A stretch of 64,000 nt of DNA from Siderastrea radians (taxonomy: Eukaryota; Cnidaria; Anthozoa; Scleractinia; Rhizangiidae): NCBI GenBank assembly GCA_964017195.1, contig OZ024895.1, positions 34,570,834-34,634,833 on the forward strand, read 5' to 3'. Positions 12,621 through 27,000 of this stretch are shown one piece after another. Numbering within the stretch: the stretch's first letter is position 1; every line of letters begins with the position of its first letter. A program made the position numbers and the translations under genes. The notes beneath the pieces are model-generated. The model did no database searches, was not told the DNA's origin, and saw nothing but the letters and a program-made list of their open reading frames with translations.

Positions 12621-12850
12621 CATGAAGCGACGGGGAGCATTACTCCTGGATCTAGTCTATCACAGGATACCCAATATAAAGCGACTATTACTACTCTTTC
12701 CTGGATGGGATGCTAATCCATCACAGGACACCCAGCATGTAGCGATTAGCATAGCAGCATCACTACCGTCTTATGGATGGGATGCTACTGAGTCCATCAC
12801 AGGATACCCAACATGAAGCGATTAGGAGCGTTGCTACTTCCCTCTCGATA
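12621..12850. repeat. Degenerate tandem repeat, about 85-bp units
   Basis: Three units share AAGCGAYTA, then CTGGATGGGATGCTA, then CCATCACAGGAYACCCA. The flank to about 12990 resembles the continuation of the same repeat family. The open frames at 12622-13143 run through it and are not genes. Confidence 0.7.
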
Positions 12851-13343
12851 GGAAGTCAATGTGTCGGAGGGTTACTTGCCAGGGTTTACTCGTACCCATT
12901 TTGTACACCTTTGTGGAAAGAGACACTGTGGAGGAAAGTTCTTTGTCTAAGGAAGCGACACAACGCGATGCAGAGACCAAACGTACGTTGAACCACAGAC
13001 ACCTTGACCTTCCGATAGAACGTTCGATCGAAACTGCAACGTACGAACACTACATCACCTCGCCTCTACGGGATTTGACGAAAACTGTTGTACGGACTCA
13101 AACCTGCCGGTCACTCTTGATTTCCTGTGCTGTGATAAGATGATAATGTTCTCTTCTCTCATGTGATCTGTCTTAATGTATGATTATATAAGTGGTATGT
13201 GGGTATGTCTTGGAATAGGTGAAATTCCTCCTTTAAATGCATTTGGCGGAACTAAGGTGCTCTATACAGTATTGGGGTCCTGTTGTGGTGTTAACATAGC
13301 TTTGTGTATCTCGTAGAACAGGCAGAATAGTTTACAGTCGGCT

Positions 13344-15019
13344 TCAAATCCTGTCCCCGCGATTCGAAGAGCTTGAAGCCTCCTTTCCCTGACTCGTTTT
13401 GCTTATTTCCTCGTCAGGGACAAAGCTTTTATTGGCGTAAGATGGCTCGGGCTGTCTGAATTGAACTAACGACTTTCTTTTCTTGAACTGCTTAGCACGG
13501 TTTTCTTTAGAGCTACTATCCTCGTCTCCCCTGGCTTCTGGGGGTAGCGTCTCCAAGAGTCTTTTTAGTTCCATCAGATGCTGTTCCCGCTGAATATGAG
13601 AGGAAAACAAATACGAATAGCTTTTTAATACCATTGAACCCCGATGTGCCCACCCAAAATATGTGTAGCACCAGCACCAACCCTAAAGCACTGTGTACGT
13701 CTCCTCAGATGATATCAAACAATTTCGGTAATAATCTCTGGGAATTGATAACATGGGGGAAAGGGCCTTGATGGGCTTCCAGCGAGAGACTGGCTGACCT
13801 GTGCGCCAGAGCTATTTAAATGTTCTGAAATACGGTAACGTTTTCACACAAAATTTGTCGGTGCTTATTCAACGATTTTGAGGCTTAAAGGGGCAGTATC
13901 ACGAGGATTTTGCTCGCATTTGACCCCACTGAAAAGCCAATATATAGTCACATTAACATGTACGAAAGCCTAAAAATATTGGTCATTTTCTTGTTCAGAC
14001 ACCATACTAACTCAGTGAAGCTATTACTACGTATCTTTGGCCACGGATGGCCAAGATGGAAGTGGATTACATTTTGAAAACGTCTGGTGAACGTTTTCAA
14101 ATTCTGTGCTTGTATCTTGCAAAAATCATTGAAAACTTATTATGGTTTGCTCTACTTGCAAAAATTCACTTGATATCTCCCTCGTGATGTTCCAGGAGCA
14201 TTTTGTGTGTGAGTGAAGGCATTTAATCTCAATTTAGCGAAGTTTTGACGAAACGCGAGGAAAATCCCCGTGACACTGCCCCTTTAAATCTGTAAGGGGT
14301 CCTTTTTGTCATCTAGCGAGTCGTCTCTAAAGAGTGAGCACGGGGAATATAGGGAAGTCTGTGTGTACCTATAATTGAACTTTGGTGTGATGGGTTGGGG
14401 GGAGTCGGTTACGTAGGAAGTCTAGGGTGGGGTATTAACTGAGGGTGTTAACACAGGTATTTTTGCAAAGGTTGTGACTATGGGGGAAAAGCAGATCTTA
14501 GCAAGACCCATTGGAAAAACAAAAAATATGGGAAACCGCGCATTTTTTCAGAGATGATTAGCAATCATAATTCTAAAAAGTCAAAAATACAAGGAATGTA
14601 GGGTATTCTCTTTCTATCTCTGAAAAATGCGTGGCTACCCCCATCTGCTAAGATCTCCTTATTCCACATAGTCATAAGCCACGCAAAAATGCCTTCGTAT
14701 TAGTAGGCAAATTGAAAACCGAATATCTCGAGCATTCTCGTTCCCAGAGCTGGATCGCAGCTCTGGGGACGAGAATGCTCGAGATGCGCAGAACGTATGC
14801 GCAGTAACAAAATGAGGCACCGTCCTTAATTGTAAACATTTTGATTTACAGAAAATTTCCAAACCAGATTACCTCAGCTAAAAGCTTTTTAAGTTGCGAA
14901 TTCTCCATAGTCATACTAACAGCATTTTTATCCATGCTGGACATGGTCTCAGCGTTAGCATTGCTTTTGCGGGTCGTGCTGGCTTCTTCTCCACCGTCAG
15001 AAGACCACAGCTTTGTCGC
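13344..15019 (-). CDS. GABA-B-type receptor exons 18-19: cytoplasmic tail
   Basis: Exon 18 (15019-14873) gives a Ser/Thr/Asp-rich segment ending [12 protein letters not shown]. Exon 19 (13589-13344) continues [20 protein letters not shown]. Together they make a short heptad-like stretch, about residues 755-780, where GABA-B receptors have the dimerising coiled coil. The coil is much shorter than in vertebrate subunits. A basic KKRK follows. No RSRR-type ER retention motif, which GABBR1 uses, is present. The protein ends NRGDRI at the TGA (13346-13344). The stop and frame are confirmed by the total exon sum. Confidence 0.9.
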
Positions 15020-18000
15020 CTGTAGCAATGATAATACAGTTTAACAAGGATCGTTAGTTTTAATAGCGGGGTTTTTATCACTGAAAAAATGATATCTTAA
15101 GTCACTGTTAAAACATCTTATCCATTGGTTCCCAACTAAATGCTTAATAAGCATAAATATATTGCTCGAAAGACTAGTTGCAGAAAGAAAGTTGCGAAAG
15201 CGTTTTGTATGATGTTTCATACATTTCACTTCCGAACATGACTTTTTTGAACAGTAGTCGGCAATCTTCGACAGTAGCGAGAGACAGTGAGATGGCGCCG
15301 GAGAGAGACTCAGCGACCCTCGGCAGTAGCGAGTAACTGTGGGATGGGGCCGGAGTGAGACTCGGTAATGTTCGGCAATGTGTATTTATTATATACATAC
15401 TGAGATTTACCCACTGAAAGGGCGCGAAATAAATTTTCGTTCAGAAGCTGGTCTTAGTAGCTGAAAGCCAATCAAAAGTTGCGTATGAATTTTTTCACGT
15501 GTGAAGAAAACGATACGTCCAGTCAGGTGCGGTGCCGGGTATCATGTGTTTTGACGTGTGAGCCGTAACAAGGTGACTCCGCTCCTGGTGACTCTCATTC
15601 AGGCCGTTGCGCTTTTCAAGTCTCTCGCAAGCCAAGTGTTGAAGTTAACTTTCTTTTAACTCATGAAAAATATGAGCGAGAAAAGATTTGTTGCCCATGA
15701 TACTTCGGTTGAGGATTATGTGGAAAGTCTCAAAAGCAAACACGAAAAAAAGAAGACGAAGCGAGATGTGAAATTGTTGGAGGAATTTTTGAGAAACGAA
15801 AAGAACGACGAGCGAGAAGTGCACACTATATAGCCAACAGAATCAAACAAGTATCTTGCGGGGTTTATTCGCTCTGTTAGACGTAAAGACGAAGAAGATT
15901 ATGAGCCCTCAAGCTTAAGATGTCTTGTTTAAAGTACTGAGAGGTATTTGAAGAAAAATAACTACCCCGTGGTGAGTATCGTCAACGATAAACAGTTTGA
16001 ATTCACTAGAAAATGTCTACAGTCAAAACATTTAACCTTATATAACTTACATCTTTCATAAGCTTTTGACTTGAATCTGTGCAACACAATTTGTCATTAA
16101 ACAAGAATTTAAATCTCAGTATGTATATAATAAACATAATACATCATGGAAAGTGTATGCGTATACTCGTTGGTTTGTATCAGTAATCTCACTCGTTCGA
16201 TTTCCGATACTTGACCAACTCGTGCGTAAATACCGTACGTACAAGTAGTCTATATATATAGTAAACGATGTGAGGTACCGCGTAGAACTCGTGAGGCGAG
16301 TAACTGTGGGATGGGGCCTGAGTGAGACTCCTCAATCTTCGACGCTAGCGAGTGAGGTGGCGAGAGGTGGTTAAATCTTTCCCTGAGCGACCACCACATA
16401 CATGAGGAAGACAGAGGACGATCGCTTGAGAGACATTCTAAAAGCAGCCTTTGACTGAGAGCCGATTCAAGCAGGGTTTTGTAAGCATAGTTATGTGAGA
16501 GTAGTTCAACATCATCGCCAAGACATAAAAAAGTGAAGTCGCACACGGGCTGCATGCTACCCCCCAACCCCCCCACCCCACCCCCCCCCCCCATGACCAG
16601 TGCTTAGCTCCGGTTTCTTTAAAATGAAGAAAATAGAATTAGTTCTGCCCCCCCCCCCCCCCCTCCCTTACTTTCCTCTTGGGGGAATGCTCGTTCATGT
16701 AAGGGTTCATTTTTTCGCCGGTACCATTTTTTGCACCCGGGTTGAAAGCGGGGACGATATGAAGACCAACCAGTCTTGAACCAGCCGATCTTCCAACCAT
16801 CCGATCGAAAGCAGCCTCGTCCCCAGGCCTTTATGGGCTATCGAGTGAAGTGGGACAGTGGAAGGCTTGGAAAGGAGCGCGATTTTCCCGCCGAGCTCGT
16901 CGGGTGACGGTGGGAACGAGGCTGGATCGAAAGTGGGACGCGCTAACACTATATCACCACGTCTCCACAATATCTCCAAGACGCCATGTGTTACGCTGTG
17001 CATGGATAAATGCTCACACTGCTTTCACCAACAGCCTGATGGCTAAACTTTAGAAAGTAAATGACTTGAGATTTGCCTGTAAGAGCTGAAGGAATCACTT
17101 ACTTTGGGTAGAAACACGAAGCAGAGCGTCAAAGTGGTGCAGAAGATGGTAAAGACAGCAGTTATGGCAAACGTTGCGTTTTGGTGATCTCGAATGACAG
17201 ACGTGATAGCCACACCAAGGATGGATAGTATCACCACGTTATAAACGGACATTCCTGAAAAAGAAACAAGTTTTTTAATTAAGATTGCTGTTTAGGCAAG
17301 GGCAATTCGTGTTGTCAGCGGACTGTTTTGATGTCCAGCTATTTATAATTAACTTGCAATTTTAATTTTAATCCTTTTAAATTCCTATAGTTTTCTCAAT
17401 TCCCTTAGTATCATGATTCTCAGTTTCTTTCGATTGTTTTTGAGACGTCAATATAACTACGTATTGACGTCTCAAAAGCGAGCCAGGGATTGGTTGAAAA
17501 TTTCGCGCCGGTTTTTGTTGGGCTCCTTCCATTCAAAACAGAAATTCAAAGTTTCTCATCAAAAAGCGGCCAAAGATGTAAATTACTTTGCCGTTTGAAA
17601 GATAAAGGAGAGCGATATTCAACTTTAGAGTCCACGTTATCGAAAAAACAAGGTAAGACGAGAATTAAAACGTGTTTTCGTTTGTTTTTGACAGTTTGTG
17701 TTTGTCGAGGTGCATTCTTGTCCCCAGAGCTGCGATCCTTTTGGCCTGCGCCACGGATCGAGACCTCTAACAGGGGCCAGGATAACGCGCAAGCGCAATA
17801 GCTGCCCATTTTTGTAACCGATGATAACCGTTATTGTTTCAAATTTCTGAGGCTGCGCACAAAAGCCGGAAGTCCGTGATTCGCGGACTTCCTGCTTCGG
17901 TACCTGCCAGAGGTCTCGATCCGTGGGGCTGACCACAAGGATCGCGGCCTCTGGGGACGAGAATGGTCGAGGTATTGAGGTGTTATTGTGCGCGCGCTAA

Positions 18001-21000
18001 TCACGTAATCATGTTTGTGAAAAAGTTTTGAACGAAAAGGTCGTCGAGTTTGCGTCATTTTACCTGTTTTGTCGACTTCTAGAACCCTACAAAACTACAT
18101 AAAGGTGCTACTTTGAATTTATTTATGTGGAGCACCGATTTATGGCGAGAAAAGTCCATATTTTGATAATTTTTCTGCAAAACAAAGATTTGATAGCGCG
18201 TACAAACGTTCGTGTTTAACACCTGACAATTTGTAAGAATTTATCTTTCAATCCGGGAATTCTCAGTTTTGCGTTTCTTTTGCCCGAAAAACGATTGAAT
18301 CGTGATACAAAACTAATTGCGATTTTGAGACGGCAATTCTGCATTATCTTGACGGCGTTGGAAGAAAATATATTCTCCGTATTGGGCTCCGTCACTTCGC
18401 GACTCCGCCCAATAGGGAATATATTTTCCTCCAACTAGCCGTCAATATAATGCAGAATTGCCGTCTCAAAATCGCAATTAGTTTAAAGAATTGCCGTCTC
18501 GAAATCGCAATTAGTTTATATACTTGATTATTCATTCATCCCTTTTCCTTCTTTATACATTTCTGAAGGATATATGGTACCACGCACTACAACTTTGAGA
18601 AAACTAATGACGAAAAACGGCTAAAACGTTGGGAAAACGAAGGATTCAACGGTTACTACTCCCTGATCCAGTAGGATGAATCTGAAATGCAACTGTATGT
18701 ATGTTAACAGTTGGAAGGACTAAGTAGACTTTACGGGTAGAAAAGGGAGGTTTTGGTTTCAATAGAACAATCTCTCTTTTTGTAACAAACTTGCTCTCCT
18801 AACTTGGTAACCGCTGCCCTCCCGCCCTACCCTCTACAATTCTTGGAAAAAAAACAAGTTTCCGTGAAACTTGAAACGCAGTGCTTAATGTAGTCAAATG
18901 GTCAGTTTGGAAGCAGGCTGTTGTTGTATTGGTTGAACTAATTCGATTCTACTAAACAGCGAGGTCCGGTTAAGGTAAATTTCGAACAAATGACATGGTG
19001 ACCCCCACGACCCCCCTTGGCCACGCCCCTAAAATATTCAGTCAAGTCATTTTCATTTTTGTCTGCTATTAAACTCACTTAAAACCTCTTAACTGAGTCG
19101 AATTCGTCAGTTAAGTGTGTAACTTGTAAGCTATGTTTCCGCGTTAGACATTACAACCATTCCATGGTATAGAGTGTGTTCATGGCGGGCATGTTGGAGG
19201 AGCAAAACAGTAAAATCTATTTGCATAAAAATATAACTTTTTTCCCAGTGGAAACAAATTCTATTGTTTTCTCCTCCAGCATGGCCGCTGCGAACACACT
19301 CTATTGTAGATACACTGTTTTTAGGCTCCATTTAACTCGTAAAAGAGCTGTTTTAATTTCTAATTCAAAAATCCATCTCTTCATTAACCCTTATTTCCAA
19401 ACCCAAACTTGTCCTCGTATACTGTGGTTCTGGCTTTTTAGTCTGGGTATAAAACTGCTTTGGTGTGACCATTCAAAATGCAAGCTTTTCAGCAGTTCCT
19501 CCCAATGTTTCTGTCTGTTTTTCAGTATTTTAGGGACGGGTCGCTATTTAGACGGGGGGAGGGCGGGTGCAAATGGAGAGAGGCCATGTTCAAATTCTCC
19601 TAATCCTCCCCTTTGTGAAGCACATTTTTTGTTGATCCTCCCCCCTTACCTCCTTTGTATAACAAAGCTCCCTAACATGCGTGCATAAATTTATGTGCCC
19701 CCCCCTTTTTTTCCCTGCATAAAAATCATTGACCCTCCCCCTATTTGTATCAGCCCTCCCTCCCCCACCTCTAAATAATGACTGGTCGCTAACGCAATGA
19801 ATTTTGACATCTTTCTTGATTTTTCTCGATGATGCCCGCATTACTTGGCCTTAAACAACGCAAAAGCTAAATGCTGTCTAGCACTGAATTTAAAGTTGCG
19901 TTAAGAAACACTGAAAACATAGGCCCGCAATGCGTACATGAACTGTTGACCTTTATAGCACTTTTAGTAGCTCAGATTGCAAAGTTTTCGCAGTAAGAAT
20001 TTTAACTAGCTATTGACCTAACTCCCAGTGTACGTTTATGTATCAGTTGTTAGAGCAGGTCCATCAGAATAGTACAAGTTGGAGCTTCCATCTCGTTCAC
20101 ACCTTATTTCTCTGCAACCACTTTGAAAGGCCAAAGTTGCTTCGCACATGAGAACGCTTCTACTTTGAATCATTTTTCCCGCGTTTTCTTAACCAGCATT
20201 TTTAAGAATTTCTTTTACGACTGTTGGCTAACTACAGCGCGGGTCACTTTTATTCTCACACACAGTTTAGACAGCTTATTACTGATTTAATCCGTGTCTG
20301 ACTTATCATGAAAACCATAATTACATATTAGCTCTCTTTCCATCTGCTTGCACCACTTTGTTTTGGCATCGCTTTCTGACGCTAATTACTTCCTTTTCGA
20401 TTATGTCGGAAATTAATTTCGAAAACAGTTCTTTAAGTAGTTAATGGAGTTTAAAACAATGACTTTTATACAACTCGTGTAGCTGTATTACGCAGAAAGA
20501 ACCTGCGATCAGACTTAATTTCTCAGTGCCCTTGTTTTCTCTCAAATGAGGCCTCTTGAAGATACGGCTCTCTTTTCGTTTGGCGCTTGCCAATAAGGAA
20601 ATATTTTACCAAGGGAAACAAAGACGGAAACAGCCTGATCAAGGTTAACGTGGAAAAAAGCTCTTAATATGAAACAACCATTGTTTTAGTTTCTAGAGTA
20701 TAAAAGTTTTTGTTTCCTATCCTTCTACGCCCTTTTGAGTCTGCTCCTCCTGTATCTTAATGAGTTCCTTTTTCATCATGTTGAATGTTAAAACAATGAC
20801 TTTGTAACGATGTTAAAGTTAATCAGCATTTCCTCCGAAACAGTGAGACAGTGAGGCAACGTCTTACAGTACTCTGGAAATTAACGAGTTAAATAGACCT
20901 ACGAACTTAGAATTAACCAACATTTTCATAACAAAATGTAACAAGCGTTTTTAGCGCTTTATACTTTTGTCTTGTTTCGCTTAAAAAGGCTGTTGTTGCT

Positions 21001-24000
21001 ATTAACGCCGCGTCTTTGACGTAAAATCAAAGCTTGCGTGCGAATTACTCAACTTTTTTGAAAATCGAAAATCGACCCAGTCACATCTTGAATTTTTAAA
21101 TTCCGAAATTCCTAAGTTTTTAATTGCAAGAGTCATGTTGTTATATCTACAGGAAAAAAATCCAACCATTTAAAATAAAAGGAGTGTAATAGCTCGCCTG
21201 TTTCATAATTGCCAATTACAGAGTATGCCTGACAACCAATTTTCCTTTTTTAAGAACTGCAACAACATCGATCACTGATTAAATTCATAAGATGTTTGAA
21301 GCTTCACCCCTCCAAACTCTAAGTTTACCAACCAAATGCAGAACTAGTAGCAAGACGACAACAGCAGCTGCAAAAATGGATTGTTCAAATTCAGATAAAA
21401 GAAAACAGAACTAAATCCCTTTATATCTAGCCTGCAACATCGCCGGCGGTCACCGTTCGGCCCTTGCCTCACGCCAGGCTACACTACACCACTCCAAGCT
21501 CGGCGCGAATCCAAGCAAATCAAGCCGGATTGAAAACAAAAAACTTAGGCTGGTGTTTATGACAACCCAATCTAATTGAGGCGTCTTAGCTTAAAGGAAA
21601 ACAACTTTATTTCTTTTGACATGTTACAACTGCCTTTCGCCCTTTGTTTTATTTCCACCTCGGTAGAACTTAAACAATAAATGCAATTTCTACTAGATTT
21701 CGCATGGCATACCTATTCTAGCTATCGTTTGGAACGCAGAGCGAATTTAAGAAAGTTACGTTGATGTAATTTTACAGTCAAGTTGTTCACACACATAATA
21801 TTATGACTCATTTGTCGGTTTCTTCGATACGAAAAATTTCTTCAGCTTGCAAATGACAGGATGACACGAAAACTGGATTTTGTCTCTCCGCTCTTACGGG
21901 CATAGAAGCAGCCTCAGAAATGGGAGTCTGAATTTTACCTCGATTACGTTGCATTTCTCTCATCTCTGGCGGGCTGTTTTCTTGCTGTCGTAAGTGTAAA
22001 ATCTCAAGAAAAGCTCTGCGCAGCTTCTTAACGCGCCAACAGTAAATAATTGGGTTTAAAAGAGATTTTAATAACGAGAAAGTCACTGCCCACTTCCAAA
22101 GAATGTTTCTAGGATTCGGCTCCATGGTGCTGTCTGAAAAGGAAGTCACCATGAGAAACAGTGAAGGCACGTTGGTTAAAATTAACGTACCCAGAATGAT
22201 TGCGAGTGTATTGGCTGCTCGATTGTCTTTCTTCACTTTTTTCGCTTCCTCGTAGGATACTTGTTCGGTTTGAATGCGTTTTTTGTGCCGCCTCGTTTGC
22301 AAACAGATATAGACATTAGTGTAACAAATAACGATAATAAAGGTCAAGCCGATGACTGAGAATGTTGCAGTTACCAGCTGTAAATAGGCAAGTTTTGTTG
22401 GAGTGTCTACTACAGTCAAGACGATTTCTTGGATTGTCACTAGCACTGCCCAAGTCCAAGCGAGGGATACTCCTATTTTTAACCACTGTTTTGTCACTAT
22501 GTCCTGGTATCTCAAGGAGTATTTGATAGCAATGTAGCGCTCTATGCTGATTAAGACAAGGTGATCGATGGAGGCAAAACTAATTCCTGCCAGAGCGACA
22601 GCGTAAACCTTCTCCAAGGCACAAAATGGGCCGACGCCAAGAATATTCTTCACTTCTACCGCTACATTCAAAGGCTGGACAATCATCCCGGACAAAAAGT
22701 CTGTTAAGGCCATGCACGCTAGAAGAACATTCGTGTTGGAGCGTAGCGGGCGCCTTGTTGCGACGGCGAAGATGACCAGCGCGTTTAAGAAGACGGTGGG
22801 AACGACGGCGACTGAATTGATACTGGCCACAGCAACTAGATTTTTAAACATGTTTTCTGTAAAGTACTTCCTTCGCCAAACGACATCGTGATACTGATAA
22901 TTGCATTTTGTTCTGTCTGAGTTGAAAGAAGCCGTGGAATTAGTCGTCATTTTGTGGAGTCAAATTGGTATAGCCTCGCCCAAGCTCACCACTCGAGAAC
23001 AAGCGGTTTGATGTTCAGTGGTTGCCCTGAGTTTAACTTAAACATCCACAGCTCTTTGTTTTGCATAAGTCGTCAGATGCATTTTAACTTGTGAGTACGG
23101 ATTATAATCTGTTAAGTGGTTTTGGAAACTATAACATAAGAGACTTTCTCGAAAGAGAAACTTTTAAGCTTTAATTTTAATGACTTATTGCTGCTCTGCA
23201 AGTCGTGTCTCGTTTGGTCATTGTTCAAACTCCATTAAACACTTAATCTACAGTTTGCTAAATAAACTTGTCATTAATCGAAAATGAAATTACTGAGATG
23301 AAACAATAATGGAGAGTTGTGAAACGAAAAATAGAGCATTCTTTGAAAAATGAGAATATAATTTATCCTCAAGATAAGAGTACGTTCAATTGGGTTAATT
23401 CCAGAATTAGCATAAACGGAAAGATCACAGCACAGAATTGAGAGCCATTATTGATTAACCAAATGCAGTTTGTGCCGACAAGACTTATCATATTATGGTT
23501 GAAATATGTCTTAAAAAGTGCCTTTTCAAGGCTCTTCCAGATATTCTTACTCCTGAATACTGTAGCCAATCAAATCTTACGTGCAACTGAGATATGGTAC
23601 TTATCCTGCAATATGTTTGAGTTCTTTGGTCTCCCAAAGCAACATTTCTCCTAAGCCGACGCTTAGTCTAGGTCCCAAAAACACAAACTAATACTGCGTA
23701 TGAACCTCCCTCAGTGCAAGGACACTACGACATGAACTCAGTATGCGGGGCAGGGTGGGAGAACCCGGGGAGAAAAGGCGGGAAGTGTACTGGAGGCGTC
23801 AAAAGAGGGGGCGAGAAGCGGGATTCCCGAGGTGGTAGGAAGCAGGAGAAAGAAGGGAAAAGAAATTACACAAAGTTGCAGAATATTTTGCAACAGACAC
23901 TGGAAAAAGACGTGGGAGCCAACAAAGGTGAGACAATAACCGGGATGAAGGGGTACGGGAAGGGGGAAGTTTGAACCGCCCTGTCCTCCCCCTCCCCCCT

Positions 24001-27000
24001 CCCTCCCTCACAGACACATCTCAGGCACATTAACACTGCATGTTTAATCTCCCATAAATTGACATCTCTCTTAAGCGAACACTCATACGTACCCCAACCA
24101 CACACAAATACCACATTTTAATCTCCCATACTTGGACACTTTTTAACGGTCCTATCTCCATACAAGCACTACATTTCAAACTCCCATAATGGACGTCTCT
24201 CTTTCGTCGACATTCGCTCTTGGTCCTAGCAACACACGCACAAACACCACCCTTATCACTTCCCGTATTGGACACCTCTCCTAAGCATACACTCTGTCAT
24301 GATCGAGCCGAACCACAGTCCTGATCCCAACATAAGCAAACAAAATAGAAAAAAGTAAAAACGTACCTATGTATCGCGAGTCGTTAAGTGCAGGTATTGT
24401 AACGCCACGTGTCTCCCAAGCTAGAAAAACGCCGAACACCAGTAATAGTCCTTTGAAGGCGTAAACTGCTCCCAGCCAATACGAAAGTTTCTCGGATTCA
24501 CAGTGTTCCACCATTGGAATAATTTCTTTGTCGTCCTCTATTCGCATCTGGAAGAAATAGACATCATCGCCTACTTAGCTCAACCGCTGTTAAAAGTCGC
24601 TGAACAGAACGCGCAACCGTTTTAAAAAATAGAAGATCGGCACACACAAAGGGGCTTGTCTCGGATAAATCTCATGAAGAAGTTTCTTCGTCTGAACGAC
24701 TCATTTTAGTACTGAAAAAAAGCTGGTCGTGAGTACTAAACTTCGGTTTAGCGGAGAATCCTCGCATTTGATGCAAACTAGTTTTAATTATAATCTTGTA
24801 TGTACCGTTCGAGAGACAAGTCTCGAAACCAATCCGCCACAAACTGAATCGAATGGTCCCTACAACAAGTCCCCTCTCCCCTGTAGTGTAGTTTCGAGAG
24901 ACGTGTCCCCATGACACAGTTTTTTAACAAGTCCTTCCTCTAGTCCTCTCAAGTACACAGGCCTCATCCCTTCGCGTGCACCGACCTTAACATCTTTCAA
25001 GCGCGCAAGTAAGTAGAGGCTCCAGAGGCAGCGTTTGCTTGTTTAAGCCTGGGATACAGGCTGAAATGTGTAAGAGAAATTTGATTGGTAACCTTCTCCT
25101 CAAACTGTCGATAGCCAGTATGCATCGGCTCGATTCCAGTCCACAAGGAGAGGACAAAAATATCCAGCGACACGAAAGCCGCCACCATCAGGAACAAATG
25201 CTCGTCACGGATGACCTAGAGACAAATACGAAGAAAAAAGATTTACTCAGTCAAGGGAATGAGGCTTCTCGATCAGTCAATAGCATTATTCTCTTTTCAT
25301 TATCTCAATTCTCTTTTTATTTTCTTTCATTCATTCGTTTTGCAATATCAGAATCAGCGATACCCGCTTCGGGATAGTTTGGATAGATTACCTCGCCTAA
25401 CTCAGACAGTTGTTTGGAAAAGGCGTTCACTAACAACAACAACAACAACAACAACAACAAGCTTTATTTGCATGACTATAACAAAGTATTACAGTATTGC
25501 AAAAGCCACTTAAAATTCAATTATTAATTACTTACTTAATTAAAATAACTGAAGAGATTACAACCATTTCTTATTTTTAACCATTCGGAGAGGCAGCCAT
25601 TGTAACTAGTTTGTCTCTCTTTTCAAAGCGTGACGAGATGAATGAAGTTAATTGAGTATTTATAAAATAATCAGTACAATTCATAAGATGTGACAATAAG
25701 GTCTCATGTGATAATAGTCGTAGAAATGGGATTTTAGGTTCTATTTTAGAAAAGAACCTGTCTCTTATCGAAGAACAGCTCGGGCAATCTAGTAAAAAAT
25801 GAGATTCATTTTCAATTTGTTACAATTGCAGAGACTACATAACCTCTCATCACGAGGTATTTTGTCGTATCTACCTGTTTCAATCCGAAGTTTATGACTG
25901 CTAATTCTCAGTTTTACTAATGATTTTCTAGATGGGTTCTTTCTTGTTAGATCTAGGTAGGCAGAAAGGCTATAAGTCTTTTTGAACGTGTAATAAAAAC
26001 TAAGTTTTTGCAAATGTTGAAGGGTTTGGTTCCAATAAGAGATATATTTCTTTTTCATGAGATCTACATATTGTTTGATTTTACCTTCATTCAATGAATT
26101 ACAATTAAAGTCACAGAAATTATAAAAGTCAGTCATTTTCATGAGACTAGAGTAAAAACTATTATGACCGGTTATAATGAATGTCAATAGGGGCGTTTGT
26201 TAGAGAGGGGCGCTGATAGCCAAATGCCCATTTAACGCGTTTGCTGGAGAGTGGGCGCTTATTAGATCAATTACAGTGACGGTAGGTTGGCTACTGATAA
26301 AGTAAACCTTCGTGGAGAGAGGCGGTCATTAAGCACACAACGCTTTAGCCAGTGGTCCACCCTGGTGCTCTGGACCTTGCGTTTGACGTGAGGCGCATTC
26401 GAATATAACGACTCGAAAACTGGCGACAGAGCATTAAGTGAAATTGAGACGAATGTTTCAAAAGGCAAATTCTTCCACCTTTTCTGTAAAAAATGTATCC
26501 ACTACACCGACAAAGAGAATTTTTAAACGTTAACATCCAGGTATAAATAGCAAACTCACCTTCTTTTTTGGAGTTATGCTCTTAAAAATGGCGTGTACTC
26601 GCCATGTCTTAGCAAACATTGCACCAAACGCCAGGGTAAAACCAATGGACATAATCCAGGCACGAGCCTTGAAGAAAACCAAAATAGGAGTGAGAACAGG
26701 TTACATTTACCTTACAAAAAAAGGTGACGCACTCGTTTCTAAACGCAGGTAACTGAACACATCGCACTTGCTTAAAGTTGTTAAGAGGCTCTGACTGTAA
26801 ATATCGAGAATCGGCGGACAAGCTCAGAAAATCGAAAATCCTGATACCTTGCCAGAAGAACACTTTTGGGGAGCTATCTCCGAAAATATTACTTAAACCT
26901 TCTGGAATTCTATTGTTTTCGGGAAATTCGGAAAAACGGTTTTGCTTAATTTATTACGCAATAATCAGGCCTAAAATTAAGCAAATTGAAAGCGCTTGCT

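Noticed and set aside
16250..16594. 114-codon minus frame starting with poly-Gly
   Set aside because: Its start is in the poly-C tract and the rest lies in intronic repeat sequence.
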